45,783 nucleotides of DNA, from contig JAUSFV010000035.1 of NCBI GenBank assembly GCA_030649305.1, positions 1 through 45,783 on the forward strand, given 5' to 3'. Source of the stretch: a bacterium. Lineage in GTDB: Bacteria; Patescibacteriota; Minisyncoccia; Sungbacterales; GWA2-42-14. Positions 38,751 to 45,783 of this stretch are shown piece by piece; position 1 is the first letter of the stretch, and every line of letters begins with the position of its first letter. The notes beneath the pieces are model-generated. The model was not told the DNA's origin and ran no database searches. It was given only the letters and a program-made list of their open reading frames with translations. The position numbers and the translations under genes are program-made.

Positions 38751-39134
38751 CTATTTCCCCTTTTCGCTTTTGAGGAGCACCTTGGCTTCCAAAAAGTCGT
38801 TCCGGTTTTCACGGTTGATTGTCGGGTATTCGAGATTCAGAGCCTTGAGTTGTTCTACGATTGCGTTGGTTATGAGCGCGCGCGCAAACCACTTGTGGTC
38901 TGCCGGTACAATCTGCCACGGAGCGTATTCGGTGCTGGTGTGTTCGAACACGTCCTCATAGACCCTCATATATGTTTTCCACTGCGCGCGTTTTTTGATG
39001 TCTTCAAGGGAGAACTTCCAGTTTTTCTCGCGCTTGGCGATTCGTTTCGTGAATCTCTTTTTTTGTTCCGCTTTGGAAATATGCAGGAAAAATTTCAGGA
39101 CGAGAAAGCCGTTGTTCGTGAGATGGCGTTCCAT
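38751..39134 (-). pseudogene. C-terminal fragment of polyphosphate kinase 2 (PPK2)
   Basis: 'VLKFFLHISKAEQKKRFTKR...VYEDVFEHTSTEYAPWQIVPADHKWFARALI' is PPK2 C-terminal half; no Walker A region upstream. Confidence 0.8.
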
Positions 39135-39178
39135 TTTCTCTTTTCCTCTTTTCGCACAAGCTCCTATTTTCTCATATT

Positions 39179-39196
39179 CTCATTCGCGCGAATGAG
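39179..39196. repeat. 18-bp palindrome CTCATTCGCGCGAATGAG
   Basis: Perfect palindrome, same core as 2935 and 39526. Confidence 0.9.
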
Positions 39197-39238
39197 CACA
39201 TATTGACACAGGACTATTTGGGTGTGTATGATGTGCGC

Positions 39239-39502
39239 ATGAAGACATACGACAAAATTTTTCGGGCGTTGGGAAACCCAAAGCGTTTTGGCATCATTTT
39301 ATATTTGCTAAAAAAGCACGAAGCTACTGTTGAGGAGATTGCGGGAGCAATAAAATTATCCCACACATCCACCTCAAAGCATCTGGTGTTGCTGGACAAG
39401 CTTGATGTGGTGGTATTTCGGCGTGAGAGCCGCTATATTTTTTATCGGCTGAATATCGGAGAACATCATTTTCTTGACGCGTTATTAAAACTTTTGAAAT
39501 AG
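39239..39502 (+). CDS. ArsR-family winged-helix regulator
   Basis: RALGNPKRFGIILYLLKKHEATVEEIAGAIKLSHTSTSKHLVLLDKLDVV. Confidence 0.9.
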   Translation: MKTYDKIFRALGNPKRFGIILYLLKKHEATVEEIAGAIKLSHTSTSKHLVLLDKLDVVVFRRESRYIFYRLNIGEHHFLDALLKLLK

Positions 39503-39525
39503 TTTTTTTCGCGTAATTTTTTTTA

Positions 39526-39567
39526 TTTCCACATGTTCTCATTCGCGCGAATGAGAACATGTGGAAA
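39526..39567. repeat. 42-bp perfect palindrome, core ATTCGCGCGAAT
   Basis: TTTCCACATGTTCTCATTCGC/GCGAATGAGAACATGTGGAAA. Confidence 0.93.
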
Positions 39568-39633
39568 AATAAGGGTGCGGGAAGGAAATAGCGGGGCATC
39601 GATTTTGCTAAAAATATATGGTATCATGGAGGT

Positions 39634-40896
39634 GTGAAAAAAGGATTTGAACAATTTGGAAAACCGCAATCCGATACGGGGGGTGGTGCGGAGCATGTAA
39701 AAAAAGACAATGGTATAACTCGCCGGGAATTTTTAAAAAATGCGGGGTTAGTTATGGGTGGAATTTTTGGCGCGCATGCCGCGGAGAAATTGGTAAAAAC
39801 GGGTTCTTCGTATGTGGATGACCTTATTGAATGGCTTGAGACAGGGGTTTCGACCGAAAACAGTGAAGAAGTATTGGATATAGAACCCGAAGCAATACGT
39901 ACTATTTTAAATTATGACGCGCGCCGTATTGAGTTGAATCCGGAGCGCATGAAACAACTTAAAGAATACTGGCGTCTGCGGTATACCAACCCGAATGACC
40001 ACGGCCGGCTTCAGGAGGGCTTGCAGAAGGGTGTTGAACGGATGAGCGAATGGGATCCGTATATTCATCAAGCATTTCAAAAACACGCCATTCCGGAACG
40101 GCTCCGCTATTTAGCGCTCGCGGAATCCGATTTTAATCCGAACGCAAAGTCTCGTAAGGGTGCCGGCGGTCCGTTTCAGATTATGCCGGAAACCGCGCGG
40201 GGCTACGGTTTATTTATGAAGCCGTTGGTGATTGATGAACGGCGCGATCCGGTTAAAAGCGCTGATGCCGCGGCGCGCATTCTTAAAGATTTTTACGCGC
40301 GTACCGGCGATTGGCGGCTAGCCGTATCCGGTTATAACGGAAGTTTTGTTTCACACTATGCCGATAAAGCAAAAGCAAAAAAAGAAACAATAACATACGA
40401 AGGATTCCTTTCGTTTTTAAGCGGAGAGATTACGTCTTTGCGTGACGCTATACAACAGAATCAATTCCGGCATCGTGTACGTCGGTATGAATCAAAAGAA
40501 AGTATCGCAAAGCGATATGGCGTTCATACAAGACAAATAATACAAGAGGACGGTTCGAAAGCGGCATTGCGCGTGGGGAAGCGCGTGCGGATTGATATAC
40601 AAGGCGAAGATGAGAAAAGAAATATTTTTTATCGCGTGATGCGGGGTTTTGCTGAGAATGTCGGGTTTTATCCGAGATTTGACGCGATCGCCGATATTGT
40701 TGAGGGTAGCGATGCGTTTGCGAAGCAGGGGAAAACCCTTCAATTTCGCCATGTGAAAACAAAATCTCTGGATACGTTGCATACAATTTCCCGGCGGCAT
40801 CGCATGGACGCGGCATCGGCCGAGGAATTGAATCCTGCTATTTTACGGTCACGGGCAACGTTGCCGCGCGGGTATGAAATACGGGTTGGTGGGTAG
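39634..40896 (+). CDS. Lytic transglycosylase (SLT) with Tat-like signal and LysM-like tail
   Basis: TRREFLKNAGLVMGG; RYLALAESDFNPNAKSRKGAGGPFQIMPETARGYG. Confidence 0.88.
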   Translation: MKKGFEQFGKPQSDTGGGAEHVKKDNGITRREFLKNAGLVMGGIFGAHAAEKLVKTGSSYVDDLIEWLETGVSTENSEEVLDIEPEAIRTILNYDARRIELNPERMKQLKEYWRLRYTNPNDHGRLQEGLQKGVERMSEWDPYIHQAFQKHAIPERLRYLALAESDFNPNAKSRKGAGGPFQIMPETARGYGLFMKPLVIDERRDPVKSADAAARILKDFYARTGDWRLAVSGYNGSFVSHYADKAKAKKETITYEGFLSFLSGEITSLRDAIQQNQFRHRVRRYESKESIAKRYGVHTRQIIQEDGSKAALRVGKRVRIDIQGEDEKRNIFYRVMRGFAENVGFYPRFDAIADIVEGSDAFAKQGKTLQFRHVKTKSLDTLHTISRRHRMDAASAEELNPAILRSRATLPRGYEIRVGG

Positions 40897-40951
40897 GTTT
40901 TGCGGAACAAAAAAGCTTGCTTTTTTGTTATTTTTATGCTATAATGGAGGT

Positions 40952-41953
40952 ATGAAAATGATGCTTAAAAAATACCTTATTCCGCACGAGGGGAACAGTT
41001 TCCGCCCTCATTTTTTTCATGAAGAAAATGTTCTGATGCTCGCAACTATCATTGTGCTGCTCTTTTTTGTACCGCTTATTTATTCGGATGTTCTGACGCG
41101 TATTCCGTATTTCTCCGCGATTCTTCCGGGCGTACTTACGGATTTGACGAATGTTGACCGCGCGCAAAACGGCCTGTCGCCTTTATTGGTTAATATAACT
41201 TTGCAGGACGCGGCCCGGCGCAAAGCAAACGATATGGCAGAAAAAAGCTATTTCGCGCATGTGTCTCCCGAGGGCAAGACGCCCTGGTATTGGTTTCGCG
41301 AAGCGGGGTATCGCTTCACAACCGCGGGGGAGAATCTCGCGGTGCAGTTTTCCGATTCAATTGATGTTGAGCGTGCGTGGATGAATTCGCCCGGGCATCG
41401 CGCGAATATTTTAAACGGCAAATTTACCGAAATCGGTATTGCGGCGGCAAAGGGCTTGTATCAGGGGCAGGAGACGATTTTTGTGGTACAGCTTTTTGGA
41501 AAACCCGCGAAGCAGCCGACGTCATCCGTAGTGCCGGTGGTTGTTTCGCCGAAACCCGCTCCTGCTCCGGTTCCGACACCTACTCCTGTTGTTTCGGCGC
41601 CGGCACCCGAAGTAGCGCCCGCGAATGTTGAAGTGATTACCGAAGACAGCCTGTTTGTCGCGGTAAGAAATCTTGACGAGCCGGAAGAGGAAGAGGTTGC
41701 GGTACCCGCTACGAAGTATCTTCCGCAAGCCGCGTGGTATAATCGATTCTTCTCGTCTCCCGCGGCCTCGGTTGATTACATTTATATGCTGCTGGGTGCC
41801 TTAGTATTTTTGGCGCTCGCTCTGGATGTCTTTGTTGAAATCAAAAAACAGCATCCGCGTCACATGGCATACGCGTCATTTCTGATTCTTCTTATCGGTG
41901 GCGCTTTGTATCTGCATCAGGTTCTGCTCTCCGGCAACGTGATTATTGTGTAA
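40952..41953 (+). CDS. CAP (SCP-like) domain membrane protein
   Basis: SYFAHVSPEGKTPWYWFREAGYRFTTAGENLAV...AWMNSPGHRANILNGKFTEIGIA; Pro/Ala linker and C-terminal TMs. Confidence 0.93.
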   Translation: MKMMLKKYLIPHEGNSFRPHFFHEENVLMLATIIVLLFFVPLIYSDVLTRIPYFSAILPGVLTDLTNVDRAQNGLSPLLVNITLQDAARRKANDMAEKSYFAHVSPEGKTPWYWFREAGYRFTTAGENLAVQFSDSIDVERAWMNSPGHRANILNGKFTEIGIAAAKGLYQGQETIFVVQLFGKPAKQPTSSVVPVVVSPKPAPAPVPTPTPVVSAPAPEVAPANVEVITEDSLFVAVRNLDEPEEEEVAVPATKYLPQAAWYNRFFSSPAASVDYIYMLLGALVFLALALDVFVEIKKQHPRHMAYASFLILLIGGALYLHQVLLSGNVIIV

Positions 41954-41971
41954 AAAAATTTGAAATAGAAG

Positions 41972-42004
41972 AAAACCGCCTCGGCCTCGGCCGGAGCGGT
42001 TTTT
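41972..42004 (+). terminator. Intrinsic terminator
   Basis: AAAACCGCCTCGGCCTCGGCCGGAGCGGTTTT. Confidence 0.85.
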
Positions 42005-42079
42005 GTTATATGTCTTGCAATACGTGTTAGAAAATGCTACCATACGATTAATTTCTTGGCATAGAACGGAGGATAAGAA

Positions 42080-42397
42080 ATGGCACAGGCAGTTTTGCTT
42101 TCTATCGGGTCTCTCCGCTTTTCCGAGAAAAAGCGAAGGGGGGTTTCGGAGAAGCGCGTTGAGGAGTTGCGGCGTCTGGTTGAGGCGGGGCGCGACCTTC
42201 CGCCCATCAGGGTGCATGCGCTTGGCGATGGTACGTATGTGGTCCGCGACGGGCGCCATCGCATCAAGGCGCATCTCGCGGCAGGAATTGATTGCATCTT
42301 TTCGATCGTTGAGAATGTAATTACAATTACGATTGAAGAAATTTTAAAACTATTCAGATGGTGCAGAAGCTTTGTTCGGATGCTGTTGAGAAAATAG
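42080..42397 (+). CDS. ParB N-terminal-like domain protein
   Basis: LPPIRVHALGDGTYVVRDGRHRIKAHLAAG. Confidence 0.85.
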   Translation: MAQAVLLSIGSLRFSEKKRRGVSEKRVEELRRLVEAGRDLPPIRVHALGDGTYVVRDGRHRIKAHLAAGIDCIFSIVENVITITIEEILKLFRWCRSFVRMLLRK

Positions 42398-42494
42398 TCG
42401 TTTTGAAACGGGGCATGCCCCGTTTTTTCTTTTTTGCTTGAAATAATACGCAATATATCATATGCTTATTGCAGTACATATATATAAGGAGGAT

Positions 42495-42902
42495 ATGATG
42501 GATTTGCCTATTGAAGTGGGGGTCGCAATTATCATACGCGGAGATACCGTTTTTATTGCCCGGCGGAAAGATGGTGATTCTTTTTCGGGTTTGTGGGAAT
42601 TTCCCGGCGGGGGAGTTGAGTCGGAAGAAACCCCCATGGATTGCGTGGTTCGGGAAATGCAGGAGGAATTTGGAATAGATGTTGTAGTGGTACGGAAGTT
42701 TGAATTGGTGGATTATGTTGATAAAAAAGATGGCGCTCGTTTTCGTCTGCATAGCTTCCTTTGCCGTATTGCTGATGGTGAGCCGGAATTGCGGCCCATG
42801 CATTCGGAAATGCAATGGGTACGGCCGGAAGAGTTGGATAAGTATGAATTTGTACCCGCGGATCTGCCCATCGTTCAGCGTCTTAAAACAGAAAGAGTAT
42901 AG
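42495..42902 (+). CDS. NUDIX hydrolase
   Basis: GGGVESEETPMDCVVREMQEEFGI Nudix box. Confidence 0.94.
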   Translation: MMDLPIEVGVAIIIRGDTVFIARRKDGDSFSGLWEFPGGGVESEETPMDCVVREMQEEFGIDVVVVRKFELVDYVDKKDGARFRLHSFLCRIADGEPELRPMHSEMQWVRPEELDKYEFVPADLPIVQRLKTERV

Positions 42903-42960
42903 TGATTTTTCGAAACCGCTTGATGGTATCAGCGGTTTTTTTTCATGGTTTTAGAGGCCC

Positions 42961-42989
42961 TTGACACATATAGTATTATTTGCTATAAT
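42961..42989 (+). promoter_or_regulatory. Consensus sigma-70 promoter for the Y-RNA-like/Ro60 locus
   Basis: TTGACA-17 nt-TATAAT with TGC extended -10. Confidence 0.88.
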
Positions 42990-43048
42990 AGATATATAAT
43001 CATGGGATAGCTCGTGATTAGCTGATTTACTCTTTGAAATTAAGGTTT

Positions 43049-43112
43049 CCACGGGCCGGAGTCAGACGGTTATCTTGGAATGATTACCCGTTTGGCACTA
43101 GCTTGTCCGTGG
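43049..43112 (+). ncRNA. Y-RNA-like hairpin 1
   Basis: CCACGGGC...GTCCGTGG outer stem, CAGACGG/CCGTTTG inner stem, GGCCGGAGT/GGCACTAGCTTGTC conserved strands. Confidence 0.82.
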
Positions 43113-43133
43113 TGCTCTATAGCGCTTTTCACA

Positions 43134-43203
43134 ATGGCGGGCCGGAGTTGCAGGGTTATCTATTGGTGAGATATTACCCCTGCGGCACTAACTTGTCTGC
43201 CAT
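43134..43203 (+). ncRNA. Y-RNA-like hairpin 2
   Basis: ATGGCGGGC...GTCTGCCAT outer stem, GCAGGG/CCCTGC inner stem. Confidence 0.82.
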
Positions 43204-43226
43204 CTTCGTCAACCAACGGACCGAAC

Positions 43227-43276
43227 TTTCGGGCCGAACCGCTCGGCATAGCGCCGGGCGGTAAACTTGTCTGAAA
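43227..43276 (+). ncRNA. Divergent Y-RNA-like hairpin 3, adjoining the Ro60 Shine-Dalgarno
   Basis: TTTCGGGC...GTCTGAAA outer stem, ACCGCTCGGC/GCCGGGCGGT inner stem, retains AAACTTGTC. Confidence 0.7.
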
Positions 43277-43285
43277 GGAGATACA

Positions 43286-45028
43286 ATGAGCGTACCGTTT
43301 TCGCAGTATTTCCAGACCAAGGAGACCTCGCAGTCTCAAGCGATTCCGGGAACGGATCAGGTTGAGAATTCTTCGGGGGGATTCGTATGGGCGGTGAATG
43401 ATTGGACGCGGCTTGACCGCTTCCTCATTCTGGGTACCGAAGGCGGAAGTTACTATGCTTCTGAACAGGAACTCACGATCAAGAACGCCGAGGCGGTGGT
43501 GCGTTGCATCAAGGCTGACGGCGAACGTGTCGTGAAGCGGATTGTCGAGATCAGCGAAGCGGGCCGTGCGCCCAAAAATGATCCGGCGATTTTCGCCCTC
43601 GTGATGGCGGCCGGCATGGGTGATGCGAAGACCAAGGCGGCAGCGTTTAACGCGCTGTCGAAGGTAGCTCGTTTCAGCACTCCCTTCTTCATGTTTCTGG
43701 AGCATATCCAGGGATTCAAGGGATGGGGTCGGGGGTTGTCCCGCGCTGTCTGTAAGTGGTTTAACGAGAAGGACGTCAAGCAATTGGCGTACCAATTCGT
43801 GAAGTATCGCCAACGGAATGGTTGGTCGCATCGCGATCTGTTGCGGCTCGCGCATCCCAAGCCGGCTACCCCTGCTCACAACGCGCTGTTTCGGTGGGTT
43901 GTGGCGAGTGAAAGCATGGGCGAGCGGGAAGTTTCGCGGCGGGAACGCAAGGATGGCCCGATGGTCGTGAAAAAGTACGAAGCGATCGACCGATCGCTCC
44001 TACCTCCGATCATCTCCGCGTTTGAAGCGGTCCAGCAGGCGAAGGATGCCGAGGAAGTGGTGCGGCTCATCGGTGCCAACCCCAATCTTTCGTGGGAGAT
44101 GATCCCGACGGAATTTCTGGGAGAGAAAAAGATCTGGAGGGCTTTACTTCTCGATCTTCTGCCGACCGCGCTGATCCGCAATCTCGGACGTATGACGGCA
44201 AATGGGCTTCTTAGCCCTCTGTCTGACGCCGTGCGTATCGCTGTTGAACGGCTTTCCGATGGCGAGAGTATTCGCGAGGCTCGCGTTCATCCGGTTGCTG
44301 TTCTCGCGGCACTTACGACCTATAGCGAGGGCCATGGCGCCCGCGGGGATCTCTCGTGGGATCCGGTCGGACAGATTGCCGATGCTCTTGATAACACGTT
44401 TCATCTCGCCTTCGGTAACATAACTCCGACCGGCAAGCGATTCATGTTGTGCCTGGATCTTTCAAGGTCCATGGCCGGAAGCGAGATCGCCGGGATTCCG
44501 GGGCTGACGCCTCGTAGAGGAGCGGCTGCCATGTCGCTTATCACCGCGGCAACCGAGCCAAATCATATCATCACCGGCTTCACGGCCGTTGGTAGTGATA
44601 CGGTTAGGTTTCCGGGCAGGAGCCGGGAGAATCTGGAGCTGGCAGTGTCTGTTCTTCCGATTTCGCCAAAGCAGCGTTTGGACGACGTCGTGCGCCTCAT
44701 CGAGTCGTACGGGCAGGGCAGAGTCAATGGAAAGTACGGTTTCGGCGGTACGGACTGCAGCCTGCCCATGCGTTACGCGCTTGATCGGGAAATCCCGGTG
44801 GACACCTTCGTGGTGTATACCGACTCCGAAACTTGGGCCGGGGATATCCATCCGGCGCAGGCACTTCGCGAGTATCGTCGCAAGACGGGTATCCCGGCGA
44901 AGCTCGTCGTAGTCGGCATGGTTGCGAACGGCTTTTCCATCGCCGATCCGGACGATTCAGGGATGTTCGATGTTGTCGGATTCGACACGGCGACCCCGGA
45001 GTTGATTTCCGACTTCGCAATGCGGTAG
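43286..45028 (+). CDS. rsr: TROVE-domain Ro60 (Rsr) orthologue with C-terminal vWA domain
   Basis: 'GGFVWAVNDWTRLDRFLILGTEGGSYYASEQELTIKNAEAVVRCIKADG' TROVE start; vWA 'RFMLCLDLSRSMAGS'. Confidence 0.95.
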   Translation: MSVPFSQYFQTKETSQSQAIPGTDQVENSSGGFVWAVNDWTRLDRFLILGTEGGSYYASEQELTIKNAEAVVRCIKADGERVVKRIVEISEAGRAPKNDPAIFALVMAAGMGDAKTKAAAFNALSKVARFSTPFFMFLEHIQGFKGWGRGLSRAVCKWFNEKDVKQLAYQFVKYRQRNGWSHRDLLRLAHPKPATPAHNALFRWVVASESMGEREVSRRERKDGPMVVKKYEAIDRSLLPPIISAFEAVQQAKDAEEVVRLIGANPNLSWEMIPTEFLGEKKIWRALLLDLLPTALIRNLGRMTANGLLSPLSDAVRIAVERLSDGESIREARVHPVAVLAALTTYSEGHGARGDLSWDPVGQIADALDNTFHLAFGNITPTGKRFMLCLDLSRSMAGSEIAGIPGLTPRRGAAAMSLITAATEPNHIITGFTAVGSDTVRFPGRSRENLELAVSVLPISPKQRLDDVVRLIESYGQGRVNGKYGFGGTDCSLPMRYALDREIPVDTFVVYTDSETWAGDIHPAQALREYRRKTGIPAKLVVVGMVANGFSIADPDDSGMFDVVGFDTATPELISDFAMR

Positions 45029-45031
45029 GAT

Positions 45032-45106
45032 TGTAGCACCACGGGCCGGAGTCGTAGGGTTACCTGCGATGTTCCCCTGCGGCACTAACTTGTCCGTGGT
45101 GCTACA
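45032..45106 (+). ncRNA. Y-RNA-like hairpin 4
   Basis: 15-bp outer stem TGTAGCACCACGGGC/GTCCGTGGTGCTACA, inner GTAGGG/CCCTGC. Confidence 0.82.
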
Positions 45107-45117
45107 TTGTTCTTTTC

Positions 45118-45181
45118 TGGCGGGCCGGAGTCAGACGGTTATCTTGGAATGATTACCCGTTTGGCACTAACTTGCCCGCTA
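45118..45181 (+). ncRNA. Y-RNA-like hairpin 5, near-identical to hairpin 1 core
   Basis: TGGCGGGC...GCCCGCTA; interior gggccggagtcagacggttatcttggaatgattacccgtttggcacta shared with hairpin 1. Confidence 0.82.
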
Positions 45182-45327
45182 TCATATCAGAGCCCCCTTG
45201 GCGCATACTGCGTCATGTGGGGTTTTTTTTATTTCCATCGTTCATAAAAAATAAAATCTTGATTTTTTATTTTGGAGATGCTATACTAATGAGACATTAT
45301 TCGCTCTTTTTTTCAAATGCCTTGGAT

Positions 45328-45401
45328 GTTGCCGTAGCCAAGAGGCGAGGCGCCGGACTGCAAATCCGGTAACGCTGGTTCGAATCCAGCCGGCAACTCC
45401 A
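45328..45401 (+). tRNA. tRNA-Cys(GCA)
   Basis: GTTGCCG/CGGCAAC, loop CTGCAAA, discriminator T. Confidence 0.92.
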
Positions 45402-45418
45402 ACCCAAGCCCTCTAAGT

Positions 45419-45494
45419 TCCTGGGTAGCTCAGATGGTAGAGCGTCCCGCTGAAGACGGGAAGGTCGTCTGCTCGAAACAGACCCCAGGAGCCA
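45419..45494 (+). tRNA. tRNA-Phe(GAA)
   Basis: TCCTGGG/CCCAGGA, loop CTGAAGA; T-loop CTCGAAA (C54), discriminator G. Confidence 0.83.
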
Positions 45495-45508
45495 ATTACT
45501 ACACGAAG

Positions 45509-45580
45509 TGCGGGACCATTGGTGTGGGCCTGGGCCCCATAAGCCCGGAGCGCGGGGTTCGATTCCCCGTCCCGCTACCA
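45509..45580 (+). tRNA. tRNA-Met(CAU), initiator-like but degenerate
   Basis: TGCGGGA/TCCCGCT with 1-72 mismatch, loop CCCATAA, GGG/CCC in the anticodon stem, short D-arm. Confidence 0.65.
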
Positions 45581-45586
45581 AACGGT

Positions 45587-45661
45587 GGTGGCGTAGCTTA
45601 GTGGCAAAGCACCGGCCTGTCGAGTCGGGGATCGGGGGTTCAAATCCCCTCGCCATCGCCA
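45587..45661 (+). tRNA. tRNA-Asp(GUC)
   Basis: GGTGGCG/CGCCATC, loop CTGTCGA, discriminator G. Confidence 0.92.
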
Positions 45662-45696
45662 TTCCGATTGAAAGATGGAAACGAAAAAAGTGCAGT

Positions 45697-45783
45697 GGGC
45701 TGGAGCGGTGATGGGTGACACCAGCGGACTCCAAATCCGTCGGCGAATACGCCTTGGGGGTTCAAATCCCTCCCAGCCCGCCA
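45697..45783 (+). tRNA. tRNA-Trp(CCA)-like with a long variable arm
   Basis: GGGCTGG/CCAGCCC, GCGGA-CTCCAAA-TCCGT, variable CGGCGAATACGCCTT, discriminator G. Confidence 0.8.

Noticed and set aside
43160-43879. 239-aa minus-strand ORF covering Y-like hairpins and Ro60 N-terminus
   Set aside because: Antisense to TROVE domain; no recognisable domain
45297-45734. 145-aa ORF on the minus strand
   Set aside because: Antisense translation of the Cys/Phe/Met/Asp/Trp tRNA cluster
1-45783. CRISPR array or classical transposase/prophage
   Set aside because: No regularly spaced direct repeats, cas genes, transposase or phage structural genes were seen

Overview
The window reads as a bacterial chromosomal segment of Patescibacteria/CPR character (inferred from gene content, gene style and tRNA oddities; standard stop-codon use). 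Housekeeping genes recognised on both strands: cyclophilin PPIase, TrpRS, RNase J, SecG, TldD/TldE, Xaa-Pro peptidase, DnaG, RpoD, an ECF sigma with a DUF5667-like partner, peroxiredoxin, TypA/BipA, lytic transglycosylase and a CAP-domain protein. There are two tRNA clusters plus a solo tRNA-Leu. Leading candidates for undescribed biology: (1) A Ro60/TROVE gene (43286-45028) flanked by five Y-RNA-like hairpins, three in the 5' leader and two in the 3' region. Their stems covary, and the last upstream hairpin abuts the Shine-Dalgarno, which suggests autoregulation by cis-encoded Y RNAs. (2) A minimal 283-bp element made of one GIY-YIG endonuclease ORF with perfect 18-bp terminal inverted repeats and a 4-bp TTTA target duplication. 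It is inserted in frame inside a YdeI/OmdA-like gene that can be rejoined exactly. (3) Palindromic CCCCGTTAGA...TCTAACGGGG elements with 4-bp duplications, one nested and a related core inside dnaG. (4) A tRNA-Asn(GUU) interrupted by a 231-nt group I intron. (5) tRNAs with swapped variable-arm classes: short-arm Leu(UAA/UAG) and long-arm Trp(CCA). Also seen: a cspA gene with one in-frame TAA, a Cache-domain gene split at an A9 tract, and a family of ATTCGCGCGAAT-core palindromes. All calls come from reading the sequence; no database search was run.
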